Shown one piece after another: positions 54,337 to 63,802 of a DNA stretch of 64,000 nt (position 1 is its first letter; every line of letters begins with the position of its first letter). The position numbers and the translations under genes were made by a program. The stretch is from Rhodospirillales bacterium (GTDB lineage Bacteria; Pseudomonadota; Alphaproteobacteria; Rhodospirillales_A; JACZKS01): contig JABGRG010000002.1 of the NCBI GenBank assembly GCA_018648445.1, positions 15,462 to 79,461 of the forward strand, read 5' to 3'. Under the pieces are notes generated by a model. The model saw only the letters and a list, made by a program, of their open reading frames with translations, searched no databases and had not been told where the DNA came from.

Positions 54337-55817
54337 TCGCCCAAGTCGGATTTCGCCGCATCGTCCATATGCAGCCCGCATTTGGTTCGCCGCCACAAAA
54401 CGTCTTCGGGCGTGGTCGCCCATTCGTGTTCTGCTAGGAAATCGACCTCGCGGGCGAACAGGCCCGCGCCGAAATCCCGACCCAGATCGTTTGCGGTTTT
54501 CGCATCACCCAGTACGTCATATGTGCGTGTACCGTGCCGCCGGGCCAGCCTAAACAGGAAATCTGCGTCCAGTTTCGGATAGGCGGTTTCAAGATCGGAA
54601 ACCAAGTGATCGAAACTGGCGCCGGGAACGTCGCCGCCGGGCAGCGGGGCCGACCAGGTCCAAGGGTTGCCCATGTTCGGGAAGAACCGGCGGATCTTGT
54701 CCATCACCTGTTCGGCCAGAGAGCGATAGGTCGTCAGCTTGCCGCCAAAAACGGAAAGAATGGGCGCGTCATCGACACTTCCGTCGAGTTCGAGAACGTA
54801 TTCGCGGGTCACGGCAGACGGATTGTCGGACGCGTCGTCGAACAGTGGACGGACGCCTGAATAGGACCAGACGATATCCTCCGGCGAAATGCTTTTCTTG
54901 AAATACCGGTTGACGCATTTGCACAGGTAGTCAGCTTCCGACCCATCCATGGAGACGTTTGCCGGGTCTGCATCGAAACCGATATCCGTGGTGCCGATCA
55001 GCGAAAATTCACCTTCATAAGGAATAACGAAAATGATCCGGCGATCCGGGTTTTGCAGAATGTAGGCCTGATCGTCTTCGTATAGGCGTGGGACCACAAT
55101 GTGGCTTCCCTTGACCAACCGGACTCCCGACGTGCTATGCGAGACAATGACGTTGTCCAAAACATCACGAACCCACGGCCCTCCGGCGTTAATCAAAAGC
55201 CGTGCGTGAACCGTTTCTTCGTCGCCGGTTTGCGAATTCTCCAGACGTACCCGCCAGCGCCCAAAGGCCCGTTTGGCATGAACGACGCGGGTGTGGGTGC
55301 TGATGCGTGCGCCGTTCTGTTGGGCGCTTAGAGCATTCAGGACAACCAGCCGCGCATCATCGGCCCAACAGTCCGAGTATTCGAACCCGCGCCGGTTCTC
55401 GGGCTTTAGCGGTTGTCCGGCGGGGTGGCGGGACAAATCAAGCCCAAGGGAATCGGGAAGTTGCTGATTGCGACCCATGTAGTCGTAGATCAAAAGCCCG
55501 GTGCGGATCAGCCAGGCCGGGCGCGCCGTATGCTGGTGCGGCAGCACGAAGCGCATGGGCCGAATGATGTGGGGCGCCTTGGCCAGCAAGACCTCGCGTT
55601 CCAGCAGAGCCTCGCGAACCAGACGGAACTCACCGTATTCAAGATAGCGCAGGCCGCCGTGGATCAGCTTGCTGCTGGCCGACGACGTTGCGCTGGCCAG
55701 GTCGTTTTGCTCGCAAAGGATGACCGAGAGACCGCGTCCGGCGGCGTCACAGGCGATACCCGCTCCGTTAATGCCGCCGCCGATGACAAGGATGTCAAAG
55801 ATGTGAGGTTGAGCCAT
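54309..55817 (-). CDS. glpD: Aerobic glycerol-3-phosphate dehydrogenase
   Basis: 502 residues from ATG 55817. Membrane-associated flavoenzyme that oxidises glycerol-3-phosphate to dihydroxyacetone phosphate and reduces ubiquinone. The FAD-binding dinucleotide motif GGGINGAGIACDAAGRG is at the N-terminus, followed by 'SSASSKLIHGGLRYLEYGEF', the GlpD hallmark, and 'GGKLTTYRSLAEQVMD' near 395. The C-terminal domain is complete. The frame is open 17 codons further up, but those lie in the divergent regulatory region shared with the GlpA-like gene. Confidence 0.96.
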   Translation of the reverse strand: MAQPHIFDILVIGGGINGAGIACDAAGRGLSVILCEQNDLASATSSASSKLIHGGLRYLEYGEFRLVREALLEREVLLAKAPHIIRPMRFVLPHQHTARPAWLIRTGLLIYDYMGRNQQLPDSLGLDLSRHPAGQPLKPENRRGFEYSDCWADDARLVVLNALSAQQNGARISTHTRVVHAKRAFGRWRVRLENSQTGDEETVHARLLINAGGPWVRDVLDNVIVSHSTSGVRLVKGSHIVVPRLYEDDQAYILQNPDRRIIFVIPYEGEFSLIGTTDIGFDADPANVSMDGSEADYLCKCVNRYFKKSISPEDIVWSYSGVRPLFDDASDNPSAVTREYVLELDGSVDDAPILSVFGGKLTTYRSLAEQVMDKIRRFFPNMGNPWTWSAPLPGGDVPGASFDHLVSDLETAYPKLDADFLFRLARRHGTRTYDVLGDAKTANDLGRDFGAGLFAREVDFLAEHEWATTPEDVLWRRTKCGLHMDDAAKSDLGDYMAAMRSG

Positions 55818-55830
55818 ATAACTTTCTAGC

Positions 55831-55863
55831 GTTTTCGTTTTAGAAAATATATGATCGTTTTCG
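55831..55863. promoter_or_regulatory. GlpR-type operator candidates between glpD and the GlpA-like gene
   Basis: The 66-bp gap between divergent starts contains GTTTTCGTTTT (55831-55841) and a second CGTTTTCG (55856-55863). The first 11-mer recurs exactly, inverted, in the glpR-glpK gap (59792-59802). One repressor could thus control both directions here and glpK. Confidence 0.55.
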
Positions 55864-55883
55864 CACATTTCCAGGCGGACTTA

Positions 55884-57320
55884 ATGCAATACGACGTATC
55901 AATTATCGGGGGAGGGGTCATTGGCTGCGCCATTGCGCGCGAACTGGCCCGTTTTCGCCTGCGCGTAATCCTTCTTGAAAAGGAATGCGAAGTTGGATTC
56001 GGCACCAGCAAATCCAACAGTGGCATCATTCACGCAGGCCACCACAGTTCGACCGGTATGCTCAAGGGAAACCTTGAGTGGGTGGGCAACCAAAAATGGG
56101 ATACCCTGTGCGAACAGCTTGGCTTCGGGTTCGAGCGCATTGGCGAATTGACGATTGCCTTTACCGAGGACCAACGCAAAACCCTGAGCCATCTTTTGAA
56201 GCAGGGTGGTGAAAAGGGCGTTCCGGGCCTGGAGATATGGGAGCCCGAACGAATTCGTGCCGAAGAGCCGGCGCTTACCCATGATATTCTGGCCGCACTT
56301 TATGCGCCGACGGCGGGTGTTGTTAATCCCTACGAAGCCTGCTTTGCCCTGATTGAAAGCGCGCGCCAAAACGGTGTCGAAATAGCCGTCGATTTTCCGG
56401 TCGAAAGCCTCTCGCGCGATGATGACGGATGGATTGTGCGCGGTCCTAATCGCGAGATCGCTTCGCGCTTCGTCATCAATGCCGCCGGGATTTTCGCCGA
56501 CAGGGTGGCCGAGATGGCCGGGGTCGGAACTTTTCGCATTCATCCGCGCAAGGGCGAGGAATACCTGCTGGACAAGCGCCTCAAGGGCTTGGTCAAGAAA
56601 ATCATTTTCCCGGTGCCGACGCCGACTTCCAAGGGCATATTGGTCATCCCCACATTCGACGGGACGCTGATGGTCGGACCGACCGCGGTTGAAACCGAGG
56701 ACCGGGAAGATATCACCACATCTCTGGCCGGATCGGACGAAGTGTTCGCCAGTGTCCAGAACGTGGTTCCCGGCATCAGCGAACGCGACTGCATCGCCGA
56801 ATTCGCAGGACTTCGCGCAGTCGCCGACGGGGATGATTTCATTATCGGGACGACGCCAGCCAGAGGCTTTATTAACGTTGCCGGAATTCAGTCGCCGGGA
56901 CTGACGGCCGCCCCCGCCATTGCCGAGATGGTGGCGGATATCCTGGCCGACGAAGGCCTGCGTCTGGACGAGGACGATCAATTCGATCCGGCGATACCGC
57001 TTCCCGTTCGCTTCGCCACGCTGCCTGTCCAGGAACAGATCAGGCTGGCCAGGGAAGACAAGCGCTACGGCCATATCGTCTGCCGTTGCGAGCATGTCAG
57101 CGAAAAGGAAACGGTCGATTCCATTCATCGCGGCGCCCATACGCTGGACGGCATCAAGTTTCGCACCCGGGCCGGAATGGGGCGCTGTCAGGGCGGATTT
57201 TGCACTTGGCGCTGCATGGAGCTTCTGGCTCAGGAACTGGACGTGCCGATCACCGATATCACCAAACGCGGCGGCGGATCGTGGGTGGCGATCCCGCGCG
57301 AGGACGGAGGTGGGTCGTGA
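55884..57320 (+). CDS. GlpA-like FAD oxidoreductase with C-terminal BFD-type [2Fe-2S] domain
   Basis: 478 residues from ATG 55884. The FAD motif [17 protein letters not shown] is followed by '[18 protein letters not shown]' and '[14 protein letters not shown]', typical of the anaerobic G3P dehydrogenase/L-2-hydroxyglutarate oxidase group. The C-terminal 80 residues hold a bacterioferritin-associated-ferredoxin-like cluster site, '[12 protein letters not shown]' and '[13 protein letters not shown]', as in GlpA. It begins a three-gene unit with the next FAD enzyme (GTGA overlap) and the DUF1667 protein. G3P is the likely substrate, given the locus, but 2-hydroxyglutarate-type acids are possible. 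Confidence 0.88.
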   Translation: MQYDVSIIGGGVIGCAIARELARFRLRVILLEKECEVGFGTSKSNSGIIHAGHHSSTGMLKGNLEWVGNQKWDTLCEQLGFGFERIGELTIAFTEDQRKTLSHLLKQGGEKGVPGLEIWEPERIRAEEPALTHDILAALYAPTAGVVNPYEACFALIESARQNGVEIAVDFPVESLSRDDDGWIVRGPNREIASRFVINAAGIFADRVAEMAGVGTFRIHPRKGEEYLLDKRLKGLVKKIIFPVPTPTSKGILVIPTFDGTLMVGPTAVETEDREDITTSLAGSDEVFASVQNVVPGISERDCIAEFAGLRAVADGDDFIIGTTPARGFINVAGIQSPGLTAAPAIAEMVADILADEGLRLDEDDQFDPAIPLPVRFATLPVQEQIRLAREDKRYGHIVCRCEHVSEKETVDSIHRGAHTLDGIKFRTRAGMGRCQGGFCTWRCMELLAQELDVPITDITKRGGGSWVAIPREDGGGS

Positions 57321-58582
57321 TTACGCGCAAGCGCAAACATATCGAGCCGCTTTATGACGTGGTCATCGCAGGTGGCGGTCCGGCGGGACTGGCCGCAGCC
57401 TTGGGTGCGCGTGAAAAGGGGGCCGAGAAAATCCTCATTGTGGATCGCGAGGCGGAAGCCGGAGGCATTCTTTGGCAGTGTATCCACTCGGGCTTCGGGC
57501 TGCATCATTTCAAGGAGGAACTGACCGGCCCCGAATACGCCCAGCGTTACCTTGAACAGGTGTTGGAGAAGGATATCCATGTTCTGACCGACACCTTCGT
57601 TGCCGATATTGATCGCGATAAACGCCTGAAATTGATGACCGGGCAGGACGGAATCCAGGTGATCGAGGCCAAGTCCATGATCATGGCCATGGGTGCGCGC
57701 GAACGGACGCGCGGTGCCATCCGAATTCCGGGGGGGCGTCCCGCAGGCGTCATGACGGCCGGGCTGGCCCAAAAGCTGGTCAACATGCACGGGCTTTTAC
57801 CGGGGCGCAAAGTGGCCATTCTGGGGTCCGGCGATATCGGTCTGATCATGGCGCGGCGTCTTACCCTGGAAGGGGTCGAGGTGATGGGTGTTTTCGAGAT
57901 AATGCCCCACGCCAACGGGCTTAGCCGCAATGTCGTTCAATGCCTACACGACTTCGATATCCCGCTTCATCTATCAACCACGGTGGCCCAGATTCATGGG
58001 CGCGATCGGGTCGAGATGGTAAGCGTGGCCCCCGTCGATGAAAACTTCCAGCCGATCCGCGAAAAGGCGTGGGATGTGGAATGCGACACCTTGTTGCTGT
58101 CCATCGGTCTGATCCCCGAGAACGAACTTTCGCGGCAATTGAATTTGCGAATGGACCCGGTGACCGGTGGCCCCATCGTCACCAGCGGCATGGAAACGTC
58201 CATGGACGGGGTGTTCGCGGGCGGCAATGTGGTTCATATCCACGATCTGGTGGATTTTGTCAGTCAGGAATCGTTGCTGGCCGGTCGCGGTGCTGGCGAA
58301 TACGTCACCGGCGATCATCCTCCGGTTGATAACATCCGATTGTCGCCGGGCGAAAACGTGGCTTATTGCGTGCCTCACACCATATCCACCGACCGACCGC
58401 ATACGGTTTATTTCCGTGTGCGCAAACCGCTGGAGAAATGCTCGATCCGCTTCGGCGACGTGTTGGAAAAAAAGCTGTCCTACGTGTTCCCCGCCGAAAT
58501 GGTGACGCTCAAGGTTCAACCCAAGTTTTTGCAAAAATTCCACGGTGACGCGTTAAGCGTCGACGTGGTTCCCCGCGATTAA
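57317..58582 (+). CDS. FAD-dependent pyridine-nucleotide-disulphide-type oxidoreductase, GlpA/B-module partner
   Basis: 421 residues from GTG 57317, which overlaps the previous stop (GTGA) and follows GGAGGTGGG. FAD motif [17 protein letters not shown] at the N-terminus, a second dinucleotide motif [16 protein letters not shown] in the middle (probable NAD(P)H site), and '[19 protein letters not shown]' near the end, the ATG/GD-type FAD contact. It lacks the CxxC of disulphide reductases. In related loci this protein accompanies a GlpA-like subunit and DUF1667. It may pass electrons to or from NAD(P) or a quinone carrier. Confidence 0.88.
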   Translation: MITRKRKHIEPLYDVVIAGGGPAGLAAALGAREKGAEKILIVDREAEAGGILWQCIHSGFGLHHFKEELTGPEYAQRYLEQVLEKDIHVLTDTFVADIDRDKRLKLMTGQDGIQVIEAKSMIMAMGARERTRGAIRIPGGRPAGVMTAGLAQKLVNMHGLLPGRKVAILGSGDIGLIMARRLTLEGVEVMGVFEIMPHANGLSRNVVQCLHDFDIPLHLSTTVAQIHGRDRVEMVSVAPVDENFQPIREKAWDVECDTLLLSIGLIPENELSRQLNLRMDPVTGGPIVTSGMETSMDGVFAGGNVVHIHDLVDFVSQESLLAGRGAGEYVTGDHPPVDNIRLSPGENVAYCVPHTISTDRPHTVYFRVRKPLEKCSIRFGDVLEKKLSYVFPAEMVTLKVQPKFLQKFHGDALSVDVVPRD

Positions 58583-58596
58583 AGGACGACGGCGAA

Positions 58597-58971
58597 ATGG
58601 TTCCGGAAAATACATCCAACTACCTGTGCATTGGTTGCCCGCTGGGCTGCCGGCTAGAGGTGGAACAGGACGTTAAGACCGACGAAATCGTCGAGGTGCG
58701 CGGATGGTCGTGCAAAAAGGGAGACCGGTACGGACGACAGGAACATGTTGACCCGCGCCGCATGGTCACCACCACGGTTCGCATCGACGGTGCGGCCTTG
58801 GCCCGCCTGCCGGTCAAAACCAGCGATGAAGTTCCCAAGCAACTGGTTGCGGAAGTTTGCCGTCTTCTTCAAGGCGTGTCGGTCGACGCGCCTGTATCCG
58901 TCGGCGACGTCATCATCGGCGACATTGCAGGCACCGGCGCTGACATCGTCGCCACCCGCGATATGTCGTAA
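58597..58971 (+). CDS. DUF1667 protein, third member of the GlpABC-like module
   Basis: 124 residues. Cysteines 'CIGCPLGC' near the N-terminus and 'WSCKKGDRYG' are the DUF1667 signature, probably an iron-sulphur or zinc site with four cysteines. The C-terminal half ends in 'VIIGDIAGTGADIVATRD', also typical. It lies 14 bp after the FAD oxidoreductase and ends one base before the convergent GlpR stop. DUF1667 has no established activity; its constant company suggests an electron-transfer subunit. Confidence 0.9.
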   Translation: MVPENTSNYLCIGCPLGCRLEVEQDVKTDEIVEVRGWSCKKGDRYGRQEHVDPRRMVTTTVRIDGAALARLPVKTSDEVPKQLVAEVCRLLQGVSVDAPVSVGDVIIGDIAGTGADIVATRDMS

Positions 58972-59736
58972 TCAGGGTGCCACGAATATCTCGACGCTGT
59001 GTTTTTCCAAAAGGTCGCGGATTGGCGCCGGCGGGGAGCGGTCGGTGAACAGCGCCGAAACCTGATCGATCTGACCCAGCCGGACCATGGCGTTGCGCCC
59101 GAATTTGGTGTGGTCGGCGACCAGGAATACGCGGCGTGAATTCTCGATAATGGCCTGGGCGACCCGGACTTCGCGGTAGTCGAAGTCCAGCAGAATGCCG
59201 TCGGAATCGATACCGCTGATGCCGATGATGCCCACGTCGACCTTGAACTGCGAAATCAAATCGATGGTGGGTTCGCCAATGATGCCCTTATCGCGGCTGC
59301 GCACCACCCCGCCCGCGACGATCACCTCGAAATCGGGGTTCGAGCACATGATGCCGGCGACGTTGAGGTTATTGGTGATGATCCGCAAGCCGTTGCGATT
59401 TAGGAGGGCCTTGGCCGCCTCTTCCGTGGTCGTGCCGATATTGATAAATAACGATGCGTGATCCGGAATGTGTTCGGCCAAAATGGTCGCGATTCGGCGC
59501 TTTTCATCCAGACAAAGGACCTGACGCGTCGAATAGGCGACGTTCTGCACGCTGGACGTTACACCTGCGCCGCCGTGGTGGCGCTCGACCAACCCCATGT
59601 CGCTAAGCTGATTGATGTCGCGGCGCACGGTTTGCGGCGTTACGCCAAAGCGTTGCGATAACGCTTCCACGCTCACGTAACCCTGTCTTTGAACGAGCTC
59701 CAGGACCTTTTCCTGACGCGGGTTGGGTTTCAGCAT
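58972..59736 (-). CDS. glpR: GlpR, glycerol-3-phosphate regulon repressor, copy 2
   Basis: 254 residues from ATG 59736, preceded by GGAGGT. The frame stays open far upstream antisense to glpK, but the winged-helix start (MLKPNPRQEKVLELVQRQGY, 'VTPQTVRRDINQL') fixes the N-terminus. The DeoR sensor domain has 'INIGTTTEEAAKALL' and 'RIITNNLNVAGIM'. It is divergent from glpK, and the gap carries palindromic GlpR-type sites. It is clearly a paralogue of the repressor at 52641-53414. Confidence 0.94.
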   Translation of the reverse strand: MLKPNPRQEKVLELVQRQGYVSVEALSQRFGVTPQTVRRDINQLSDMGLVERHHGGAGVTSSVQNVAYSTRQVLCLDEKRRIATILAEHIPDHASLFINIGTTTEEAAKALLNRNGLRIITNNLNVAGIMCSNPDFEVIVAGGVVRSRDKGIIGEPTIDLISQFKVDVGIIGISGIDSDGILLDFDYREVRVAQAIIENSRRVFLVADHTKFGRNAMVRLGQIDQVSALFTDRSPPAPIRDLLEKHSVEIFVAP

Positions 59737-59786
59737 AAATATCGACCTCCGCGACCTCTCTATCATATTCCCGGCGAGGGTCCAAA

Positions 59787-59825
59787 TTTCGAAAACGAAA
59801 ACAATTGATTTTCGATATCGAAAAC
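59787..59825. promoter_or_regulatory. GlpR operators between glpR and glpK
   Basis: A perfect 16-bp palindrome, TTTTCGATATCGAAAA, lies at 59809-59824. A related site, TTTCGAAAACGAAAAC, lies at 59787-59802. Both carry the TTCG/CGAA half-sites expected for GlpR. They adjoin the glpK -35 box at 59833, so a bound repressor would block it. Confidence 0.7.
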
Positions 59826-59832
59826 AACCTCC

Positions 59833-59861
59833 TTGACAGAGGAAGGGTTCGCCAACATCAT
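59833..59861 (+). promoter_or_regulatory. Sigma-70 promoter of glpK
   Basis: TTGACA (59833-59838, perfect -35), a 17-base spacer and CATCAT (59856-59861, four of six -10 positions). The TTG that opens the longest glpK frame is this -35 box, which supports the GTG at 59908 as the real start. Confidence 0.6.
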
Positions 59862-59907
59862 CGATATCCGGCATGCGCAACGCGAAAACCTGGGGAGGTT
59901 GTGTGAC

Positions 59908-61407
59908 GTGACCGACAAAGCCTGCATCCTTGCCATCGATCAGGGAACAACGAGCACACGCGCTATCCTGTTTGATGCCGAGTGTTCCGCGCAGGCTTCC
60001 GCGCAAATCGAATTGCCGCAGATATTTCCCCATGATGGCTGGGTCGAACACGCGCCCGAGGAAATCTGGTCGGCGACTGTTGCCGTCTGCCGCGAGGTAA
60101 TGACCGAAAAGGGCATCAGCGCCGCCGAAGTTGCCGCCATCGGCATCACCAATCAGCGCGAAACCGTCGTCATTTGGGACCGCAAGACCGGTCGACCCAT
60201 CCATAACGCAATCGTCTGGCAGGATCGCCGCACGGCTGAATTCTGCCGCGAGTTGAGCGCCGCCGGTCATGAAAACATGGTGCGGCGCAAGACCGGTCTG
60301 GTCATTGATCCTTATTTTTCCGGCACCAAAATCACGTGGCTGCTTGATAACGTGTCCGGTGCGCGCGAGGCCGCCGAGCGGGGCGATCTTGCCTTTGGCA
60401 CCATCGATTGCTTTTTGCTGTGGCGGCTGACCGGCGGCAAGGTTCATGCGACCGACGCCACCAACGCGTCGCGCACCATGGCCTTCAACATCCACACTCA
60501 GGACTGGGATGACGAACTTCTGGACATGCTGCGCATCCCACGCGCGCTTTTTCCCGAAGTGCGCGATAACGCCGCCGACTTCGGGCACACGGAAGCCTCG
60601 CTTTTCGGCGGCGAGATTGCCATCGGCGGCATGGCGGGCGATCAGCATGCGGCGACGGTGGGGCAGGCGTGCTTCGAACCGGGCATGATCAAAAGCACCT
60701 ACGGCACCGGTTGTTTCGCGGTGCTGAACACCGGCGAGAAGGCCGTCGAGTCTAAAAACCGGTTGCTGACGACGCTGGCCTATCGGCTGGACGGAAAGCC
60801 GACCTATGCCATCGAAGGCAGCATCTTTGTGGCCGGAGCCGCCGTGCAGTGGCTGCGCGACGGATTGCGCGTGATTGCCAGCGCGCCCGATTCCGAGGCC
60901 ATTGCGCGAAGCGTCGAGAATTCCGGCGGTGTATATCTGGTTCCGGCCTTCGTCGGTCTTGGTGCGCCCTATTGGGACCCCGACGCGCGCGGTGCAATTT
61001 TGGGCCTGACACGGGATTCCGGTATTCCCCATATCGTGCGCGCAACGTTGGAATCGGTCTGTTATCAGACCCGCGATTTGATGGCTGCCATGCAGGACGA
61101 CGGTGCCGCCGAGCCCAAGGCCCTGCGCGTCGACGGCGGCATGGTCGCCAACGATTGGGTTATTCAATACCTGTCGGACATTCTTGGAATTCCGGTGGAA
61201 CGACCCACCGTAATCGAAACTACCGCCGTGGGGGCCGCCTTTTTGGCGGGGCTCAATGTCGGACTGTACAGTTCTCTCAGGGATATTTCGGTGCGTTGGC
61301 GGCGCGACCGCCTGTGCGAACCGAATATGAAGGAGGCCGATCGTAATCGGCTTTATGCCGGCTGGCTTGATGCCGTCGGACGTGTACGAAGTCAGACGCA
61401 AACCTGA
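59908..61407 (+). CDS. glpK: Glycerol kinase
   Basis: 499 residues from GTG 59908, with GGGGAGG 9 bases upstream; this matches the usual length of about 500. It phosphorylates glycerol to glycerol-3-phosphate. The FGGY-kinase fold shows '[15 protein letters not shown]' at the start, '[14 protein letters not shown]' and 'AIVWQDRRT' for substrate binding, '[16 protein letters not shown]'-like '[15 protein letters not shown]', and '[15 protein letters not shown]' for ATP binding. Repressed through the sites upstream. Followed by the ugp transport genes on the same strand. Confidence 0.97.
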   Translation: MTDKACILAIDQGTTSTRAILFDAECSAQASAQIELPQIFPHDGWVEHAPEEIWSATVAVCREVMTEKGISAAEVAAIGITNQRETVVIWDRKTGRPIHNAIVWQDRRTAEFCRELSAAGHENMVRRKTGLVIDPYFSGTKITWLLDNVSGAREAAERGDLAFGTIDCFLLWRLTGGKVHATDATNASRTMAFNIHTQDWDDELLDMLRIPRALFPEVRDNAADFGHTEASLFGGEIAIGGMAGDQHAATVGQACFEPGMIKSTYGTGCFAVLNTGEKAVESKNRLLTTLAYRLDGKPTYAIEGSIFVAGAAVQWLRDGLRVIASAPDSEAIARSVENSGGVYLVPAFVGLGAPYWDPDARGAILGLTRDSGIPHIVRATLESVCYQTRDLMAAMQDDGAAEPKALRVDGGMVANDWVIQYLSDILGIPVERPTVIETTAVGAAFLAGLNVGLYSSLRDISVRWRRDRLCEPNMKEADRNRLYAGWLDAVGRVRSQTQT

Positions 61408-61534
61408 TTAACGATACAGCCGTCCCAAAACGGAACGAAGGCGGCGAAACTCTGTTTTGAAATGCCCAAAGACTGAATTCCGGATCGAAGGTTCGGTTTC
61501 GGGATTACGTGTTTACACAGGAATGGAGGAGGCT

Positions 61535-62851
61535 ATGAAGTTTAAACATACCGCTATTTCCGTTGCCGTTGCTGCCATGGTTGGGGGTGTTGTAGGCAGT
61601 GCGAGCGCGGCGACCGAAATTCAATGGTGGCACGCCATGGGTGGCGCGCTGGGCGAGCGCGTTAACGACATTGCGCTCAACTTCAACAAATCCCAAAGCG
61701 AATACAAGGTTGTTCCCAGCTACAAGGGGAACTACAGCGAAACCATGACGGCGGGCATCGCCGCCTACCGCGCCAAGAAACCGCCGCACATCCTGCAGGT
61801 GTTCGAGGTTGGCACGGCCACCATGATGGGCGCCAAGGGCGCCGTTGTTCCGGTCTACAAACTTATGGCCGATACCGGTCAGGCGTTTAACGCCAATGAC
61901 TATATTTCGGCTGTGACCGGTTACTACACGACGACGGACGGCAAGATGCTGTCGGTTCCGTTCAATTCATCGACGCCGGTGTTCTGGTACAACAAGGAAG
62001 CCTTCAAGAAGGCCGGTCTGGATGTGAATAACCCGCCGAAAACGTGGCCCGAAGTTGCGGCCGCCGGCAAGAAACTGATTGCCGCCGGTTACAAGTGCGG
62101 TTTCAGCACGGCCTGGATTTCCTGGATTCACCTGGAAAACTTCAGCGCCTGGCATGACGTGCCTTTCGGTACCAAGGAAAACGGCTTTGCCGGTGTTGAT
62201 ACCGAGTTCACGTTCAACAGCCCGCTGCACGTGAAACACATTCAGCAACTGGCCGACTGGCAGAAGGAAGGCATCTTCGTTTACGGCGGTCGTCGTAACC
62301 TGGGCAATCCCAAGTTCATCGGCGGCGAATGCCCGATGTATACGGAAAGTTCAGCCGGATACGGCAGCTTCAAAGCGGGTGCCAAGTTTGAATTCGGCGT
62401 CGGCAACCTTCCCTACTGGCCCGATCAGAAGGGTGCGCCGCAAAACACCATTATCGGCGGAGCCAGCTTGTGGGTCCTGGGTGGTCACAGCGCAGCCGAA
62501 AACAAGGGCGTCGCCAAGTTCTTCAACTTCCTGTCGCTGCCCATGGTCCAGGCTTATTGGCACGCCTATACGGGTTACGTGCCGATCACAACGGCGGCCT
62601 ATGATCTGATGAAGGGGGTCAAGTACTACAAGGACTTCCCGGGCCGCGATATTCCGATCCTGCAAATGAGCTCGAAGAAGCCGACGGCCAATTCCAAGGG
62701 CCTTCGTTTCGGTAGCTTCAATACGGTTCGGGGCTTCATCTACGAAGAACTCGAAGCCATTTTTGCGGGTAAGAAGACGGCCAAGCAGGGCCTTGACAAC
62801 GCGGTTAAGCGCGGCAATGTGGCGTTGCGCAAGTTCGAAAAGACCCAATAA
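61535..62851 (+). CDS. ugpB: sn-glycerol-3-phosphate ABC transporter, substrate-binding protein
   Basis: 438-residue precursor from ATG 61535 (GGAGG 5 bases upstream). The signal peptide (MKFKHTAISVAVAAMVGG) ends near SASAA. The mature protein starts 'TEIQWWHAMGGALGERVN', the UgpB signature, with 'KPPHILQVFEVGTATMM' and 'FNSSTPVFWYNKEAFKKAG' following. It captures G3P or glycerophosphodiesters in the periplasm for UgpA/UgpE. A strong hairpin separates it from ugpA. Confidence 0.95.
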   Translation: MKFKHTAISVAVAAMVGGVVGSASAATEIQWWHAMGGALGERVNDIALNFNKSQSEYKVVPSYKGNYSETMTAGIAAYRAKKPPHILQVFEVGTATMMGAKGAVVPVYKLMADTGQAFNANDYISAVTGYYTTTDGKMLSVPFNSSTPVFWYNKEAFKKAGLDVNNPPKTWPEVAAAGKKLIAAGYKCGFSTAWISWIHLENFSAWHDVPFGTKENGFAGVDTEFTFNSPLHVKHIQQLADWQKEGIFVYGGRRNLGNPKFIGGECPMYTESSAGYGSFKAGAKFEFGVGNLPYWPDQKGAPQNTIIGGASLWVLGGHSAAENKGVAKFFNFLSLPMVQAYWHAYTGYVPITTAAYDLMKGVKYYKDFPGRDIPILQMSSKKPTANSKGLRFGSFNTVRGFIYEELEAIFAGKKTAKQGLDNAVKRGNVALRKFEKTQ

Positions 62852-62865
62852 CGGCTAATTGGATT

Positions 62866-62898
62866 GGGGACCGGCGACGATTGTTGTCGGCGGTCCCC
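62866..62898 (+). promoter_or_regulatory. Stable hairpin between ugpB and ugpA
   Basis: GGGGACCGGCGAC (62866-62878) pairs with GTCGGCGGTCCCC (62886-62898), 12 of 13 positions, around a seven-base loop. No T-run follows. It lies 15 bp after the ugpB stop and fits a role in protecting ugpB mRNA so that binding protein exceeds permease. Confidence 0.65.
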
Positions 62899-62920
62899 GT
62901 CCGCCCCTTAGGACGCCAAA

Positions 62921-63802
62921 ATGGAAAAACGGGTCGTTTTTAATAACAAGGTTCTGCCCTATCTGCTGATTGCTCCGCAGATAATCGTCACCCTTGTCTT
63001 TTTCATCTGGCCCGCCTCGCAGGCGCTGTTTCAATCAATGCTGATCGAAGATCCGTTCGGCATAAGTACGCAATTCGTTTGGTTTGAAAATTTTGTTGAT
63101 CTGTTTGAAGACCCCGACTATTTGAATTCGGCTAAGGTGACGGCGGTTTTCAGCTTTTCTGTTGCCATTGCGGCGCTGGCTTGTGCGCTTTATCTGGCAG
63201 TTCAGGCTGATCGCGTCATTAAAGGGGCGACCACCTATAGAACCCTGTTGATCTGGCCCTATGCCGTGGCCCCGGCGGTTGCTGGTGTTTTGTTCCTGTT
63301 TATGTTCAATCCGAATCTGGGCCTGGTGGTTTTTTCGCTGCGCAGCCTGGGGTACGACTGGAACCACGCGCTGAACGGACCGCAGGCCATGAGTTTGGTT
63401 ATCGTCGCTGCGGCGTGGCGGCAAATCAGCTACAATTTCTTGTTCTTCCTGGCCGGTATGCAGGCAATTCCCAAATCCCTGATCGAGGCTGCCGCCATTG
63501 ACGGGGCAAAACCGGCGCGGCGTTTCTGGACTATTGTTTTCCCGCTGTTGACGCCGACCACCTTCTTCTTGTTGGTAATGAACATCGTCTACGCGTTCTT
63601 CGATACCTTCGGCATCATCCATCAGGTCACCGAAGGCGGACCGGCAGCGGCGACCAATATCATGGTCTACAAGGTGTTCAGCGATGGGTTCCTGGGCTTG
63701 GATCTGGGCGGCTCGGCGGCCCAGTCGGTGGTTCTGATGGTCATCGTTATTTCGCTGACCGTGGTGCAGTTCCGCTATATCGAACGGAAGGTCCACTACT
63801 AA
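62921..63802 (+). CDS. ugpA: sn-glycerol-3-phosphate ABC transporter, permease UgpA
   Basis: 293-residue inner-membrane permease with six membrane segments ('[17 protein letters not shown]' first). The EAA loop '[17 protein letters not shown]' contacts the ATPase. '[18 protein letters not shown]' near the C-terminus is common in this family. The stop overlaps the ugpE start (TAATG at 63800-63804). Confidence 0.95.
   Translation: MEKRVVFNNKVLPYLLIAPQIIVTLVFFIWPASQALFQSMLIEDPFGISTQFVWFENFVDLFEDPDYLNSAKVTAVFSFSVAIAALACALYLAVQADRVIKGATTYRTLLIWPYAVAPAVAGVLFLFMFNPNLGLVVFSLRSLGYDWNHALNGPQAMSLVIVAAAWRQISYNFLFFLAGMQAIPKSLIEAAAIDGAKPARRFWTIVFPLLTPTTFFLLVMNIVYAFFDTFGIIHQVTEGGPAAATNIMVYKVFSDGFLGLDLGGSAAQSVVLMVIVISLTVVQFRYIERKVHY

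Noticed and set aside
59737..61401. Extended N-terminus of GlpR reading antisense through glpK
   Set aside because: The DeoR winged helix begins at ATG 59736 after GGAGGT; the upstream part is antisense to glycerol kinase.
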